Assembly: GCA_020637855.1 (NCBI GenBank)
Contig: JACKJR010000004.1
Location: 1 to 64,000 of the forward strand
Direction: 5' to 3'
Source: Rhodobiaceae bacterium
Lineage (GTDB): Bacteria; Pseudomonadota; Alphaproteobacteria; Rhizobiales; Tepidamorphaceae
DNA: 64,000 bases
The position numbers were made by a program, and so were the translations under genes. The notes below the pieces were generated by a model. It did no database searches. It was not told the origin of the DNA and was given only the letters and a program-made list of their open reading frames with translations. Shown piece by piece: positions 25,166-32,693 of the stretch. Position 1 is the stretch's first letter, and each line of letters starts with the position of its first letter.

Positions 25166-25334
25166 GTTGCGTTGCTATTCATCGAAAGCATTTGAGTGCG
25201 CAAACGTGGTTCGTATCGCAAATGGACTTCTGGATTCCGGCTTCCGCCGGAATGACGTAGAGCTAGTTTCGGCGCTCCATTCCATCCTCATCGTGATTCC
25301 GGCGGAAGCCGGAATCCGGTTCTTGAGGCGATAA
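25163..25334 (+). repeat. Palindromic intergenic element, copy A (about 172 bp)
   Basis: Starts TAGGTTGCGTTGC at the stop codon of the preceding gene and ends TTCTTGAGGCGATAAACGC. Two 28-bp arms (25230-25257 and 25292-25319) form a near-perfect inverted repeat with two mismatches, and each arm is itself a hairpin (ATTCCGGC/GCCGGAAT). They enclose a 34-bp core (25258-25291). A second copy on the opposite strand lies at 30246-30424, with the core flipped relative to the flanks. Confidence 0.85.
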
Positions 25335-25376
25335 ACGCATCCCGTTGCAGGAACGAACCTTTCGAGGTTCTGCGGC

Positions 25377-25405
25377 AAATAAAAAGGCGGCCCGCAGGCC
25401 GCCTT
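25377..25405 (-). terminator. Rho-independent terminator of rplS
   Basis: AAGGCGGCC (25384-25392) pairs with GGCCGCCTT (25397-25405) across a 4-base loop. On the minus strand a TTTTTATTTG tract follows. It lies 28 bases after the rplS stop and closes the ribosomal block. Confidence 0.92.
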
Positions 25406-25432
25406 GAAAACTCCCGAAACCGAAAGCCCGGA

Positions 25433-26137
25433 TTACTCGGACTTGGTTTCCTCGGCCGTGTCGGCCTCTTCGGCCTGAGCGGCGACTTCGTCCTGCGTCG
25501 ACTCGGCGATGAAGGAACGTGCCTGGCTGATCCAGTCCTCACGCTCGATGCGGCCCTTGAAGTCGAGCGCGTCATCAACCTTGGCGATGTCTTCATCGGA
25601 GAAGTTGGCGATCTGCTCGTAAGTGGTGATGCCGAGCGCGTTGAGTTTGCCCTCGAGCACCTCGCCGACGCCGGAAATCTTCTTCAGGTCGTCCGCCTGG
25701 CCCTTCGGCGCGGTGAACAGCGGACCGGTTGCGGCAGGCTTGGCCTCGGCAGCAGCGGCGCCCTTGCCCTTGGTGCGGAAATCCTGGCGCTCCGGAATAC
25801 GGGCCGACTTGCCGCGGCGTTCGCGCAGGTAATAGAGCTTGGCGCGGCGAACCTTGCCGCGGCGGACCACGTCAATGGATTCGATGACCGGCGCATAGAC
25901 CGGGAACACACGCTCCACGCCTTCCCCGTAGGAAATCTTGCGGACCGTGAAGTTCTCGTTCAAGCCGCCGCCGGAGCGGGCGATGCAGACGCCTTCATAG
26001 GCCTGCACGCGCGAACGCTGACCTTCAACGATGCGCACGTGAACGCGAACGGTGTCGCCGGCGCGGAATTCGGGGATCGGGCGCTTTTCGGCAAGCGCGG
26101 CAGCCTGCTCGGCCTCGAGCTGCTGGATGATGTTCAT
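25433..26137 (-). CDS. rplS: 50S ribosomal protein L19 with C-terminal helix-hairpin-helix extension
   Basis: 234 residues from MNIIQQLEAEQ. The L19 core occupies about 1-118 (FRAGDTVRVHVRIVEG, RSGGGLNENFTVRKISYGEG, RGKVRRAKLYYLRERRGKSA). A linker rich in Ala and Lys follows, then a helix-hairpin-helix-like domain at about 150-207 (DDLKKISGVGEVLEGKLNALG, split here after GVG; then GITTYEQIANFSDEDIAKVD and FKGRIEREDWISQAR) and an acidic tail. Typical L19 is about 115-130 residues, so the protein is nearly doubled. Similar domains occur on NuoE and L21 of rhizobia. Upstream lies a 261-base leader. Confidence 0.95.
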   Translation of the reverse strand: MNIIQQLEAEQAAALAEKRPIPEFRAGDTVRVHVRIVEGQRSRVQAYEGVCIARSGGGLNENFTVRKISYGEGVERVFPVYAPVIESIDVVRRGKVRRAKLYYLRERRGKSARIPERQDFRTKGKGAAAAEAKPAATGPLFTAPKGQADDLKKISGVGEVLEGKLNALGITTYEQIANFSDEDIAKVDDALDFKGRIEREDWISQARSFIAESTQDEVAAQAEEADTAEETKSE

Positions 26138-26398
26138 ATCTCTCACCAGGTCTTCTTGTGCGCCGCCCAGAGGTTCCGAACGTTCAGGTTCCAGCGGTTC
26201 ACCACCGGAGACGGACGGGACGTGGCATCGCCGCGTTGTTTGTCTCAAGGTGCCGGTTCGTACCGGCCCGGTCTTGGCTTGAACCCCTTGAACGCGGTCG
26301 CGCAAAAACGCCCGCTGGGCAAGGGCAGCCCCGGAAAGCGCGCTCTATACATCAGGACGGGCCGGTTTGTCGATACCGCAATGCATCCGAATCCGCCG
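26138..26398 (-). promoter_or_regulatory. Long leader/intergenic region between trmD and rplS
   Basis: 261 bases without a gene. It contains a perfect hairpin GCCGGT-TCGT-ACCGGC (26252-26267), and near the start codon the palindrome GAACGTTC within repeated GGTTCC boxes (about 26171-26192). A TATAGA box on the minus strand near 26342-26347 could be a -10. This suggests rplS has its own promoter and possibly a structured leader that senses L19. Confidence 0.4.
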
Positions 26399-27106
26399 TT
26401 AGTCGGCGTCGTTACCCGCATCATCGCTGTCCAGCAGATCGGGGCGGCGTTTTGCGGTATCCTCCAGCGCACGCGCACGCCGCCATTTCTCCACCGCGCC
26501 ATGGTCGCCGGAGGTCAGAACGGCAGGGATTTCAGCGCCTTCGAACACTTGCGGGCGCGTGTATTGCGGATATTCCAGCAACCCGGTCTCGAAGCTCTCG
26601 TCATGGCCTGAATGTTCGGCGCCCATGACGCCGGGCAGCAGCCGCACGCAGGCATCGAGCAGCACCAGCGCGCCAATCTCCCCGCCCGACAAGACGAAGT
26701 CGCCGATGGAAACTTCCTCCAGCCCGCGCGCCGCGATGACCCGCTCGTCGATCCCCTCGAAACGTCCGCACAGAACAACGACGCCGGGACCAGCGCTCAA
26801 CTCACGCACCCGTTCTTGCGTCAGCGGCTTGCCGCGCGGGGTCATGACGAGGCGTGGGCGAGGATCACCCTCCGGGCTTGCCGCATCGATGGCCGCTGCC
26901 AGCACATCGGCCCGCATCACCATGCCCGGCCCGCCGCCTGACGGCGTATCGTCCACCGCGCGGTGTTTGCCGATACCGAAATCGCGGATCTGAACGCTCT
27001 CGCAGGCCCAGGTGCCAACCTCCAGTGCCTTGCCCGCAAGCGAAACACCGAGAGGCCCCGGAAACATCTCCGGGTAAAGCGTCAGGACGGTCGCTTGCCA
27101 GCTCAT
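26399..27106 (-). CDS. trmD: tRNA (guanine-N1)-methyltransferase
   Basis: 235 residues, methylating G37 of tRNAs with SAM. The SPOUT knot region is visible: YPEMFPGPLGVSLAGKA near the N-terminus, DDTPSGGGPGMVMRADV, then VVLCGRFEGIDERV and SIGDFVLSGGEIGALVLLD. Its start overlaps the rimM stop by four bases (ATGA), and it belongs to the conserved rpsP-rimM-trmD-rplS order. Confidence 0.97.
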   Translation of the reverse strand: MSWQATVLTLYPEMFPGPLGVSLAGKALEVGTWACESVQIRDFGIGKHRAVDDTPSGGGPGMVMRADVLAAAIDAASPEGDPRPRLVMTPRGKPLTQERVRELSAGPGVVVLCGRFEGIDERVIAARGLEEVSIGDFVLSGGEIGALVLLDACVRLLPGVMGAEHSGHDESFETGLLEYPQYTRPQVFEGAEIPAVLTSGDHGAVEKWRRARALEDTAKRRPDLLDSDDAGNDAD

Positions 27107-27693
27107 GAGCTTTCCGTGTCCGGTGCCTTGCCGGCAGCCTTCGGCGAACGTCGCCGCTTCGGCCTGCGCGGCTCCGGCTTGTCGAACAAACCAGCCGGAG
27201 GGTCGATCGTCACGCGGCCCGTATCCAAATCGACCTCGGGCACAATCTCGTTGGTGAACGGTACCAGCACAGATGGCCCGTCCGGCACTTCGACATCGAG
27301 CAGATCGCCGGCACCGAAATCATGCACGGCGATGACGCGCCCGAGCGGCGTGCCATCCGTATCGACCGCCTGAAGCCCGATCAGATCGGCGTGGAAGAAA
27401 CTGTCTTCCTCATCGTCTTCGGGGATCGCATCGCGCTCGACATAGAGCTTCGCGCCCTTCAGCGCTTCCGCCATGGTGCGATCGCGCACTTCCTTGAAGG
27501 TGACGATGACGACGGTCTTGTCGGGCCGGATGTCGGTGACATTGAAAACCCGCCCGTCATCACTGACGAGCGGGCCATAGTCTGCGATCGCCAGCGGGTC
27601 GGCGGTGTGGCTTTTGACGCGAAGCTGGCCACGCACGCCATGGGGCGCGCCAACCTCGCCAACCAGAAGCCGTTTGCCGTCCACTTTGCTCAA
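27103..27693 (-). CDS. rimM: 16S rRNA processing protein RimM
   Basis: 196 residues with an N-terminal beta-barrel (LLVGEVGAPHGVRGQLRVKS) and a PRC-barrel domain (DLIGLQAVDTDGTPLGRVIA, VPFTNEIVPEVDLDTGRV). It assists 30S maturation by binding S19. It has a basic C-terminal tail (RRPKRRRSPKAAGK) beyond the usual end. It lies 5 bases after rpsP and overlaps trmD by 4. Confidence 0.95.
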   Translation of the reverse strand: MSKVDGKRLLVGEVGAPHGVRGQLRVKSHTADPLAIADYGPLVSDDGRVFNVTDIRPDKTVVIVTFKEVRDRTMAEALKGAKLYVERDAIPEDDEEDSFFHADLIGLQAVDTDGTPLGRVIAVHDFGAGDLLDVEVPDGPSVLVPFTNEIVPEVDLDTGRVTIDPPAGLFDKPEPRRPKRRRSPKAAGKAPDTESS

Positions 27694-27698
27694 GTGCT

Positions 27699-28154
27699 TC
27701 AGGCGTTCTCTTCTTCAGCAGGCGCTTCGGCTACGGCTTCCTCTGCCGGAGCTTCAGCGGCAGCCTCTTCAGCAGGCGCCTCTTCCTCAGCCGGTGCCGC
27801 AGCAGCTTCGGCGGCAGCCTTCGCCGCTTCTTCCTTCTCGGCGACGCGTTCCTGCGCCTTCTTGCCGGGCTGGGCCTTCTGCGGATTGTTGCGGGCTTCG
27901 CGCTTCATCAGGCCTTCGGCGTCGAGGAAGCGGGCAACGCGGTCGGTCGGCAGCGCACCCTTGGCGAGCCAATCCTTGGCCTTGTCGAGATCGAGCACGA
28001 CGCGCTGATCGGAATCCTTCGGCAGGAGTGGGTTGAACGTGCCGAGCTTCTCGATGAAGCGGCCATCACGCGGCGAGCGCGAGTCTGCAACGACGATCGA
28101 ATAGAACGGGCGCTTCTTGGCGCCGCCACGGGCGAGACGGATCTTCAGGGACAT
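27699..28154 (-). CDS. rpsP: 30S ribosomal protein S16 with long Ala/Glu-rich tail
   Basis: 151 residues. The S16 core is residues 1-about 80 (MSLKIRLARGGAKKRPFYSIVV then SPRDGRFIEKLGTFNPL and GALPTDRVARFLDAEGL). The last 50 residues are a low-complexity Ala/Glu tail (EEAPAEEAAAEAPAEEAVAE), which is expected to be disordered. Such tails occur in alphaproteobacterial S16 but vary in length. First of the rpsP-rimM-trmD unit, 69 bases after ffh. Confidence 0.97.
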   Translation of the reverse strand: MSLKIRLARGGAKKRPFYSIVVADSRSPRDGRFIEKLGTFNPLLPKDSDQRVVLDLDKAKDWLAKGALPTDRVARFLDAEGLMKREARNNPQKAQPGKKAQERVAEKEEAAKAAAEAAAAPAEEEAPAEEAAAEAPAEEAVAEAPAEEENA

Positions 28155-28223
28155 TTTTGGTTCTCCAGTTTGTCGGTTTGTCTCTAGTGTCTTGGTGTTC
28201 GAGAATTATGCTGGTGCCGAGGG

Positions 28224-29780
28224 CTACTTCTTCTTGCCCTTCGAGAGCATGCGGGCGAGGTCGGGCGGCAGGCCGCCACCGCCGCCCATGCCCGGAAGAC
28301 CGGGCGGAAGCCCGCCGCCGGGAAGGTTCGGCATGTTGGGAAGGCCGCCGGGCATACCGCCCGCGCCGCCGGATTTCGCCATCTGCTCGAGCTGGGCGGG
28401 ATCGACATTCGGCATGCCACCACCCATGCCCATCATCCCGCCAAGGCTGCCGAGCAGGCCCTTGCCCTTCTTGCCACCGAGCATCTTCATCATGTCCGCC
28501 ATCTGGCGGTGCATCTTCAGGAGCTTGTTGATCTCTTCGACCTTGGTGCCCGACCCGGAAGCGACGCGGCGCTTGCGCGAGGCGTTCAGGACCTTGGGAT
28601 TCGTGCGCTCGTGCCGCGTCATCGAGGAGATAATCGCCTGCTGGCGCTTGAACAGGCTGTCGTCGAGATTGGCCGCCGCCAGCTGCTTCTTCATCTTGCC
28701 GATGCCGGGCATCATGCCGAGTAGGCCGGACATACCACCCATCTTCTGCATCTGGTCAAGCTGCTGGGAGAGATCGTCGAGGTCGAACGCACCCTTGGCC
28801 ATCTTGCGGGCCATGGCTTGCGCTTTTTCCTGATCGATGGTCTCGGCAGCTTTCTCAACCAGCGAAACAATGTCGCCCATGCCGAGGATGCGTCCGGCGA
28901 TACGCTCGGGATGGAAATCCTCCAGCGCGTCCATCTTCTCGCCGACGCCGACAAGCTTGATCGGCTTGCCTGTGACGGCGCGCATGGAGAGCGCCGCACC
29001 GCCGCGCCCGTCGCCATCGAGACGCGTCAGCACGATGCCGGTGACTCCGACCTTCTCGTTGAAGTTCTTGGCGAGATTGACCGCATCCTGACCGGTCAGC
29101 GCATCGGCGACCAGCAGCGTCTCATGCGGGTTCACCGCGTCGCGGATTTCCGCCATCTCCGCCATCAGCGGTTCGTCGATGTGGGTGCGGCCTGCGGTGT
29201 CGAGCAGCACGACGTCGTAACCGCCGAGGCGCGCCGCTTCCATCGCCCGCTTGGCGATCTGCACCGGCGTCTGGCCGGCAACAATCGGAAGCGTCGCGAC
29301 ATCGGTCTGCTCGCCGAGCACCTTGAGCTGCTCCTGCGCTGCCGGGCGGCGCGTATCGAGCGAGGCCATCAGAACCTTGCGCGGCGTGCGGCCCAGTCCC
29401 TTGTCGGACAGCCGCTTTGCGATCTTCGCCGTGGTGGTCGTCTTGCCCGAGCCCTGCAGGCCGACCATCATCACCGGAACCGGCGGCGCGGCATTGAGGT
29501 CGAGCGGAGCCGGATCGCGGCCCAGCATGTCGACCAGCGCGTCATTGACGATCTTGACGACCATCTGCCCCGGCGTGACCGATTTGATCACCTCGACGCC
29601 GACAGCCTTCTGGCGCACTTCCTCGACGAAGCCGCGCACCACTTCGAGCGCAACGTCGGCCTCGATCAGCGCCCGGCGCACTTCGCGCAGCGCTTCGGCA
29701 ACGTCGGCCTCCGACAGCGCACCGCGCTTGGTGAGCTTGTCGAATATGCCGCTCAGGCGATCGGAAAGGCTCTCAAACAT
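28224..29780 (-). CDS. ffh: Signal recognition particle protein Ffh
   Basis: 518 residues. N domain 1-about 85, G domain with P-loop VGLQGSGKTTTTAK (107-120), DTAGRTHIDE and TRLDGDGRGGAAL, then a methionine-rich M domain (LDQMQKMGGMSGLLGMMPG) that binds 4.5S RNA and signal sequences. The C-terminus is a Gly/Pro/Met-rich tail ending LARMLSKGKKK. It acts with FtsY, whose gene lies about 3 kb away on the other strand. It begins 5 bases after a small Cys-rich protein gene, so the two are cotranscribed. Confidence 0.98.
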   Translation of the reverse strand: MFESLSDRLSGIFDKLTKRGALSEADVAEALREVRRALIEADVALEVVRGFVEEVRQKAVGVEVIKSVTPGQMVVKIVNDALVDMLGRDPAPLDLNAAPPVPVMMVGLQGSGKTTTTAKIAKRLSDKGLGRTPRKVLMASLDTRRPAAQEQLKVLGEQTDVATLPIVAGQTPVQIAKRAMEAARLGGYDVVLLDTAGRTHIDEPLMAEMAEIRDAVNPHETLLVADALTGQDAVNLAKNFNEKVGVTGIVLTRLDGDGRGGAALSMRAVTGKPIKLVGVGEKMDALEDFHPERIAGRILGMGDIVSLVEKAAETIDQEKAQAMARKMAKGAFDLDDLSQQLDQMQKMGGMSGLLGMMPGIGKMKKQLAAANLDDSLFKRQQAIISSMTRHERTNPKVLNASRKRRVASGSGTKVEEINKLLKMHRQMADMMKMLGGKKGKGLLGSLGGMMGMGGGMPNVDPAQLEQMAKSGGAGGMPGGLPNMPNLPGGGLPPGLPGMGGGGGLPPDLARMLSKGKKK

Positions 29781-29785
29781 CGCTG

Positions 29786-29980
29786 TTATCCTTTCACCGC
29801 GCCGTCAGCACCGATGCGTGCGTCGAACATGCCGGCAGCCTTTTCAAACTTGTCGCGGCAGCCGGGATTGCAGAAACCGACAACCTGGCCGCGATAAAGT
29901 GTGAGCGAATCCGCCGCGACCGGTTTCCCCGACCACGGGCAGACATCGTTCACACAATCCTCAAGCTTCAACGTCGCCAT
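29786..29980 (-). CDS. Small TRASH/YHS-like Cys-rich protein upstream of ffh
   Basis: 64 residues from MATLKLEDCVNDVCPWSGKP. Cysteines at 9, 14, 37 and 41, with GFCNPGCRDKFEKA at 35-48, match the YHS/TRASH-type metal-binding fold (C-x22-C-x3-C). It was probably mis-called glutathione S-transferase in some annotations. It precedes ffh by 5 bases on the same strand. The start at 29980 is chosen because the upstream extension looks non-coding. Its role next to SRP is unknown. Confidence 0.75.
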   Translation of the reverse strand: MATLKLEDCVNDVCPWSGKPVAADSLTLYRGQVVGFCNPGCRDKFEKAAGMFDARIGADGAVKG

Positions 29981-30498
29981 ATCCTGCTCCCGTTCCAGAT
30001 CCACATTTCCGGCTTCTGCAAATGGGGCTGCCCCGGTTAAGAAGCAAACGCCCAAACGCAAAGCGCGCCCGCGGGCGAACATCGCTGGCGGGCGGTGACC
30101 CCCCGGCCTCTCATGGACCGGGCGGCGGAGACGGAAATTGATCTGTCCCGAATTTCGGCTGGCTTTTTACAGGGACATTCACTGAAGGTCAAACCGACTT
30201 GGCGCCAGGGGCCTGGATCCGTATAGGTTCAAGATCTGAGATGAGCGCGTTTTGCGCCTCAAGAACTGGATTCCGGCTTTCGCCGGAATGACGAAGAGTA
30301 AGTTTCGACACTTCATTTCATCCTCACCGTCATTCCGGCGAAAGCCGGAATCCAGAAAACCATTTGTTAAGGCAAACCTCGTGCGCGCATTTGAATGACG
30401 CCCGTTAAAGGCAACGCAACCTAAACCTCGCTTTTTGCCGCGTGATCAGCCATATAACGGCGAAATCGGACATTATTGTCCGAGTGATCGTCCAATGC
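29981..30498. other. 518-base gene-free region containing palindromic element copy B
   Basis: Divergent region between the ffh unit and the dapF unit. Besides the element at 30246-30424, it contains GC-rich sequence at 30085-30135 without a recognisable feature. Promoters for both units must lie here. Confidence 0.5.
30246..30424 (-). repeat. Palindromic intergenic element, copy B (about 179 bp)
   Basis: On the minus strand it starts TAGGTTGCGTTGCC (30424 downward) and ends TTCTTGAGGCGCAAAACGC, matching copy A at 25163. The arms are a perfect 28-bp inverted repeat (30266-30293 and 30328-30355) built from ATTCCGGC/GCCGGAAT hairpins, around a 34-bp core (30294-30327). The core reads the same way as copy A on the plus strand, although the flanks are inverted. 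Confidence 0.85.
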
Positions 30499-31383
30499 AT
30501 GAGGATCGACCCGTTGGCAAAGCGCCAGATCGCTTTCCGCAAAATGAACGGACTGGGCAACGATTTCATCATCGTTGACGCCCGGCAGGGTTCGCTTGGC
30601 CTGATGCCGCCGGACATTGCCCGCATTGCGACCCGCGCAACCGGCATCGGCTGCGACCAGTTCATCGCGCTGCTGCCCGGCAAGGACGGCTCGGACGTCT
30701 TCATGCGCATCTTCAACCCCGACGGATCGGAAGCCGGCGCCTGCGGCAACGCCACGCGCTGTGTCGCCGATATCCTCGCAGAAGAATCCGGCAAGAAGGA
30801 CGTCACTGTCGAGACCATTGCCGGCAAGCTGCCGAGCCACGTCAACGATGACGGCACCGTCAGCGTCGATATGGGTGCGCCACGCCTCAAGTGGGACGAG
30901 ATTCCGCTTACGGAAGAATTCCGCGACACTCGCGGCATCGAATTGCAGGTCGGCCCCATCGACGCGCCAGTGCTGCATACGCCTGCCGTCTGCAACATGG
31001 GCAATCCGCATGCGGTGTTCTTCACCGACGATGTCGATGCTCACGACCTCGCCGCCATCGGCCCGATCCTTGAAAACCATCCGATGTTTCCGGAACGCGC
31101 CAACATCTCGATCGCTGAAGTTGCGGGCAAGAACGAGATTCGCGTCAAGGTCTGGGAGCGCAGCGCCGGCCTGACGCTTGCCTGCGGCAGTGCGGCTTGC
31201 GCTGTTGCGGTGTCGGCTGCCCGCAAGCGGCTGACCGGTCGCAAGGTCACGGTGCGTCTGCCCGGCGGCCCGCTTCAGATTGAATGGCGCGAAAGCGACG
31301 ATCACGTCATCATGACCGGCCCCGTCACCTACGACTACGAGGCACTGATCCCCGAACGCCTGCTGCCCGAGGTCGTGGCATGA
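30499..31383 (+). CDS. dapF: Diaminopimelate epimerase
   Basis: 294 residues from ATG 30499. A TTG at 30514, with GAGG nine bases upstream, is a credible alternative start that brings the protein closer to the conserved IAFRKMNGLGNDF. The two catalytic cysteines are Cys82 (GACGNATR) and Cys229 (LACGSAACA). It converts LL- to meso-diaminopimelate for lysine and peptidoglycan. Its stop overlaps the mtaB start (ATGA), heading a four-gene overlapping unit with mtaB, ftsY and yciB. Confidence 0.96.
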   Translation: MRIDPLAKRQIAFRKMNGLGNDFIIVDARQGSLGLMPPDIARIATRATGIGCDQFIALLPGKDGSDVFMRIFNPDGSEAGACGNATRCVADILAEESGKKDVTVETIAGKLPSHVNDDGTVSVDMGAPRLKWDEIPLTEEFRDTRGIELQVGPIDAPVLHTPAVCNMGNPHAVFFTDDVDAHDLAAIGPILENHPMFPERANISIAEVAGKNEIRVKVWERSAGLTLACGSAACAVAVSAARKRLTGRKVTVRLPGGPLQIEWRESDDHVIMTGPVTYDYEALIPERLLPEVVA

Positions 31384-32693
31384 GCGGCGGCAAGCAGCAA
31401 ACCGGCCCGCGCGTCGTCACCTTCGGCTGCCGTCTCAACGCCTACGAGTCCGAGCTGATCCGCGGCGCGGGCGAGAGCGCCGGTGCGGACGAGAACACCA
31501 TCGTCATGAACACCTGCGCGGTGACGGCGGAAGCCGTGCGGCAGGCCCGCCAGGCGATCCGCCGTGCACGCCGCGAAAACCCGGACGCCCGCATCATCGT
31601 CACCGGCTGCGCCGCACAGACCGAACCGGGCACCTTTGCTTCGATGGCGGAAGTCGATCTCGTCATCGGCAACGCAGAGAAGGCCGACCCGATCCGCTAC
31701 GCCGCTGATTTCGGAACCGAAACGAGCGAAAAGATCTTCGTCAACGACATCATGAGCGTGCGCGAGACCGCCGGTCACATGGTCGGCAGCGATGAGGCAA
31801 CACTGATCGACGGACTGAAGGATCGGGCGCGCGCCTTCGTGCAGGTCCAGAACGGCTGCGACCACCGCTGCACCTTCTGCATCATCCCCTATGGCCGGGG
31901 ACCATCGCGATCGGTGCCCGGTGGCGTCGTCGTCGAACAGATCAGCCGGCTGGTGGAGAACGGTTACGCCGAAGTGGTGCTGACCGGCGTCGATCTCACC
32001 TCCTATGGCGACGATCTTCCCGGAACGCCAAACCTCGGCCGGCTGATCAGGGACATCCTGCGCCATGTGCCGGAGTTGCAGCGGCTGCGCATCTCTTCGA
32101 TCGATTCCATAGAGGCCGACGACCTGCTGATGGACGCGATTGCCACCGAAACCCGGCTGATGCCGCATCTGCATCTGTCGCTGCAGGCCGGTGACGACCT
32201 GATCCTGAAGCGCATGAAGCGCCGGCATCTGCGCGCCGATGCGATCCGCTTCTGCGAAGAGGCCCGGCGATTGCGTCCCGACATGGTGTTCGGCGCCGAT
32301 CTGATCGCCGGTTTCCCGACCGAGACGGAAGAGCATTTCCAGCGCTCGCTCGACATCGTTTCCGAATGCGGCCTGACGCATCTGCACGTGTTTCCGTTTT
32401 CGCCGCGCGAAGGAACGCCCGCAGCCCGCATGCCGCAGCTTGATCGCGCCATTATCAAGGAACGCGCCGCCCGCCTGCGCGAGGCCGGCGATGCCGCGTT
32501 CCTCAGGCATCTGGAGCAGCGCGTCGGTGCGGCAGCGCAAATCCTCGTCGAGCGTCCCGGCATTGGCCGCACCGAGCAATTCACCGAAGCGCGCTTAGCC
32601 GACGATGCAGCCCTGCCCGGCGCCATCGTACCGGCAGTCCTGTCCGGTCACGACGGGCGGATGTTCATTGCAGAAACGCAGGCCGCCGCATGA
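31380..32693 (+). CDS. mtaB: tRNA t6A37 methylthiotransferase MtaB
   Basis: 437 residues of the MiaB/radical-SAM methylthiotransferase family. The N-terminal UPF0004 domain has the three cluster cysteines (TFGCRLNAYES, MNTCAVTAEAV, VTGCAAQ). The radical-SAM triad CDHRCTFCIIPYGRG lies near 159-173, and a TRAM-like end follows. It converts t6A to ms2t6A in ANN-decoding tRNAs. TFGCRLN rather than TxGCQMN at the first cysteine favours MtaB over MiaB. It overlaps dapF and ftsY by four bases each. Confidence 0.94.
   Translation: MSGGKQQTGPRVVTFGCRLNAYESELIRGAGESAGADENTIVMNTCAVTAEAVRQARQAIRRARRENPDARIIVTGCAAQTEPGTFASMAEVDLVIGNAEKADPIRYAADFGTETSEKIFVNDIMSVRETAGHMVGSDEATLIDGLKDRARAFVQVQNGCDHRCTFCIIPYGRGPSRSVPGGVVVEQISRLVENGYAEVVLTGVDLTSYGDDLPGTPNLGRLIRDILRHVPELQRLRISSIDSIEADDLLMDAIATETRLMPHLHLSLQAGDDLILKRMKRRHLRADAIRFCEEARRLRPDMVFGADLIAGFPTETEEHFQRSLDIVSECGLTHLHVFPFSPREGTPAARMPQLDRAIIKERAARLREAGDAAFLRHLEQRVGAAAQILVERPGIGRTEQFTEARLADDAALPGAIVPAVLSGHDGRMFIAETQAAA

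Noticed and set aside
25163..30424. Composite transposon bounded by the two inverted palindromic elements
   Set aside because: The 5 kb between the copies contains only core ribosomal and SRP genes with no transposase, and the copies are well diverged, so they are dispersed repeats rather than transposon ends.
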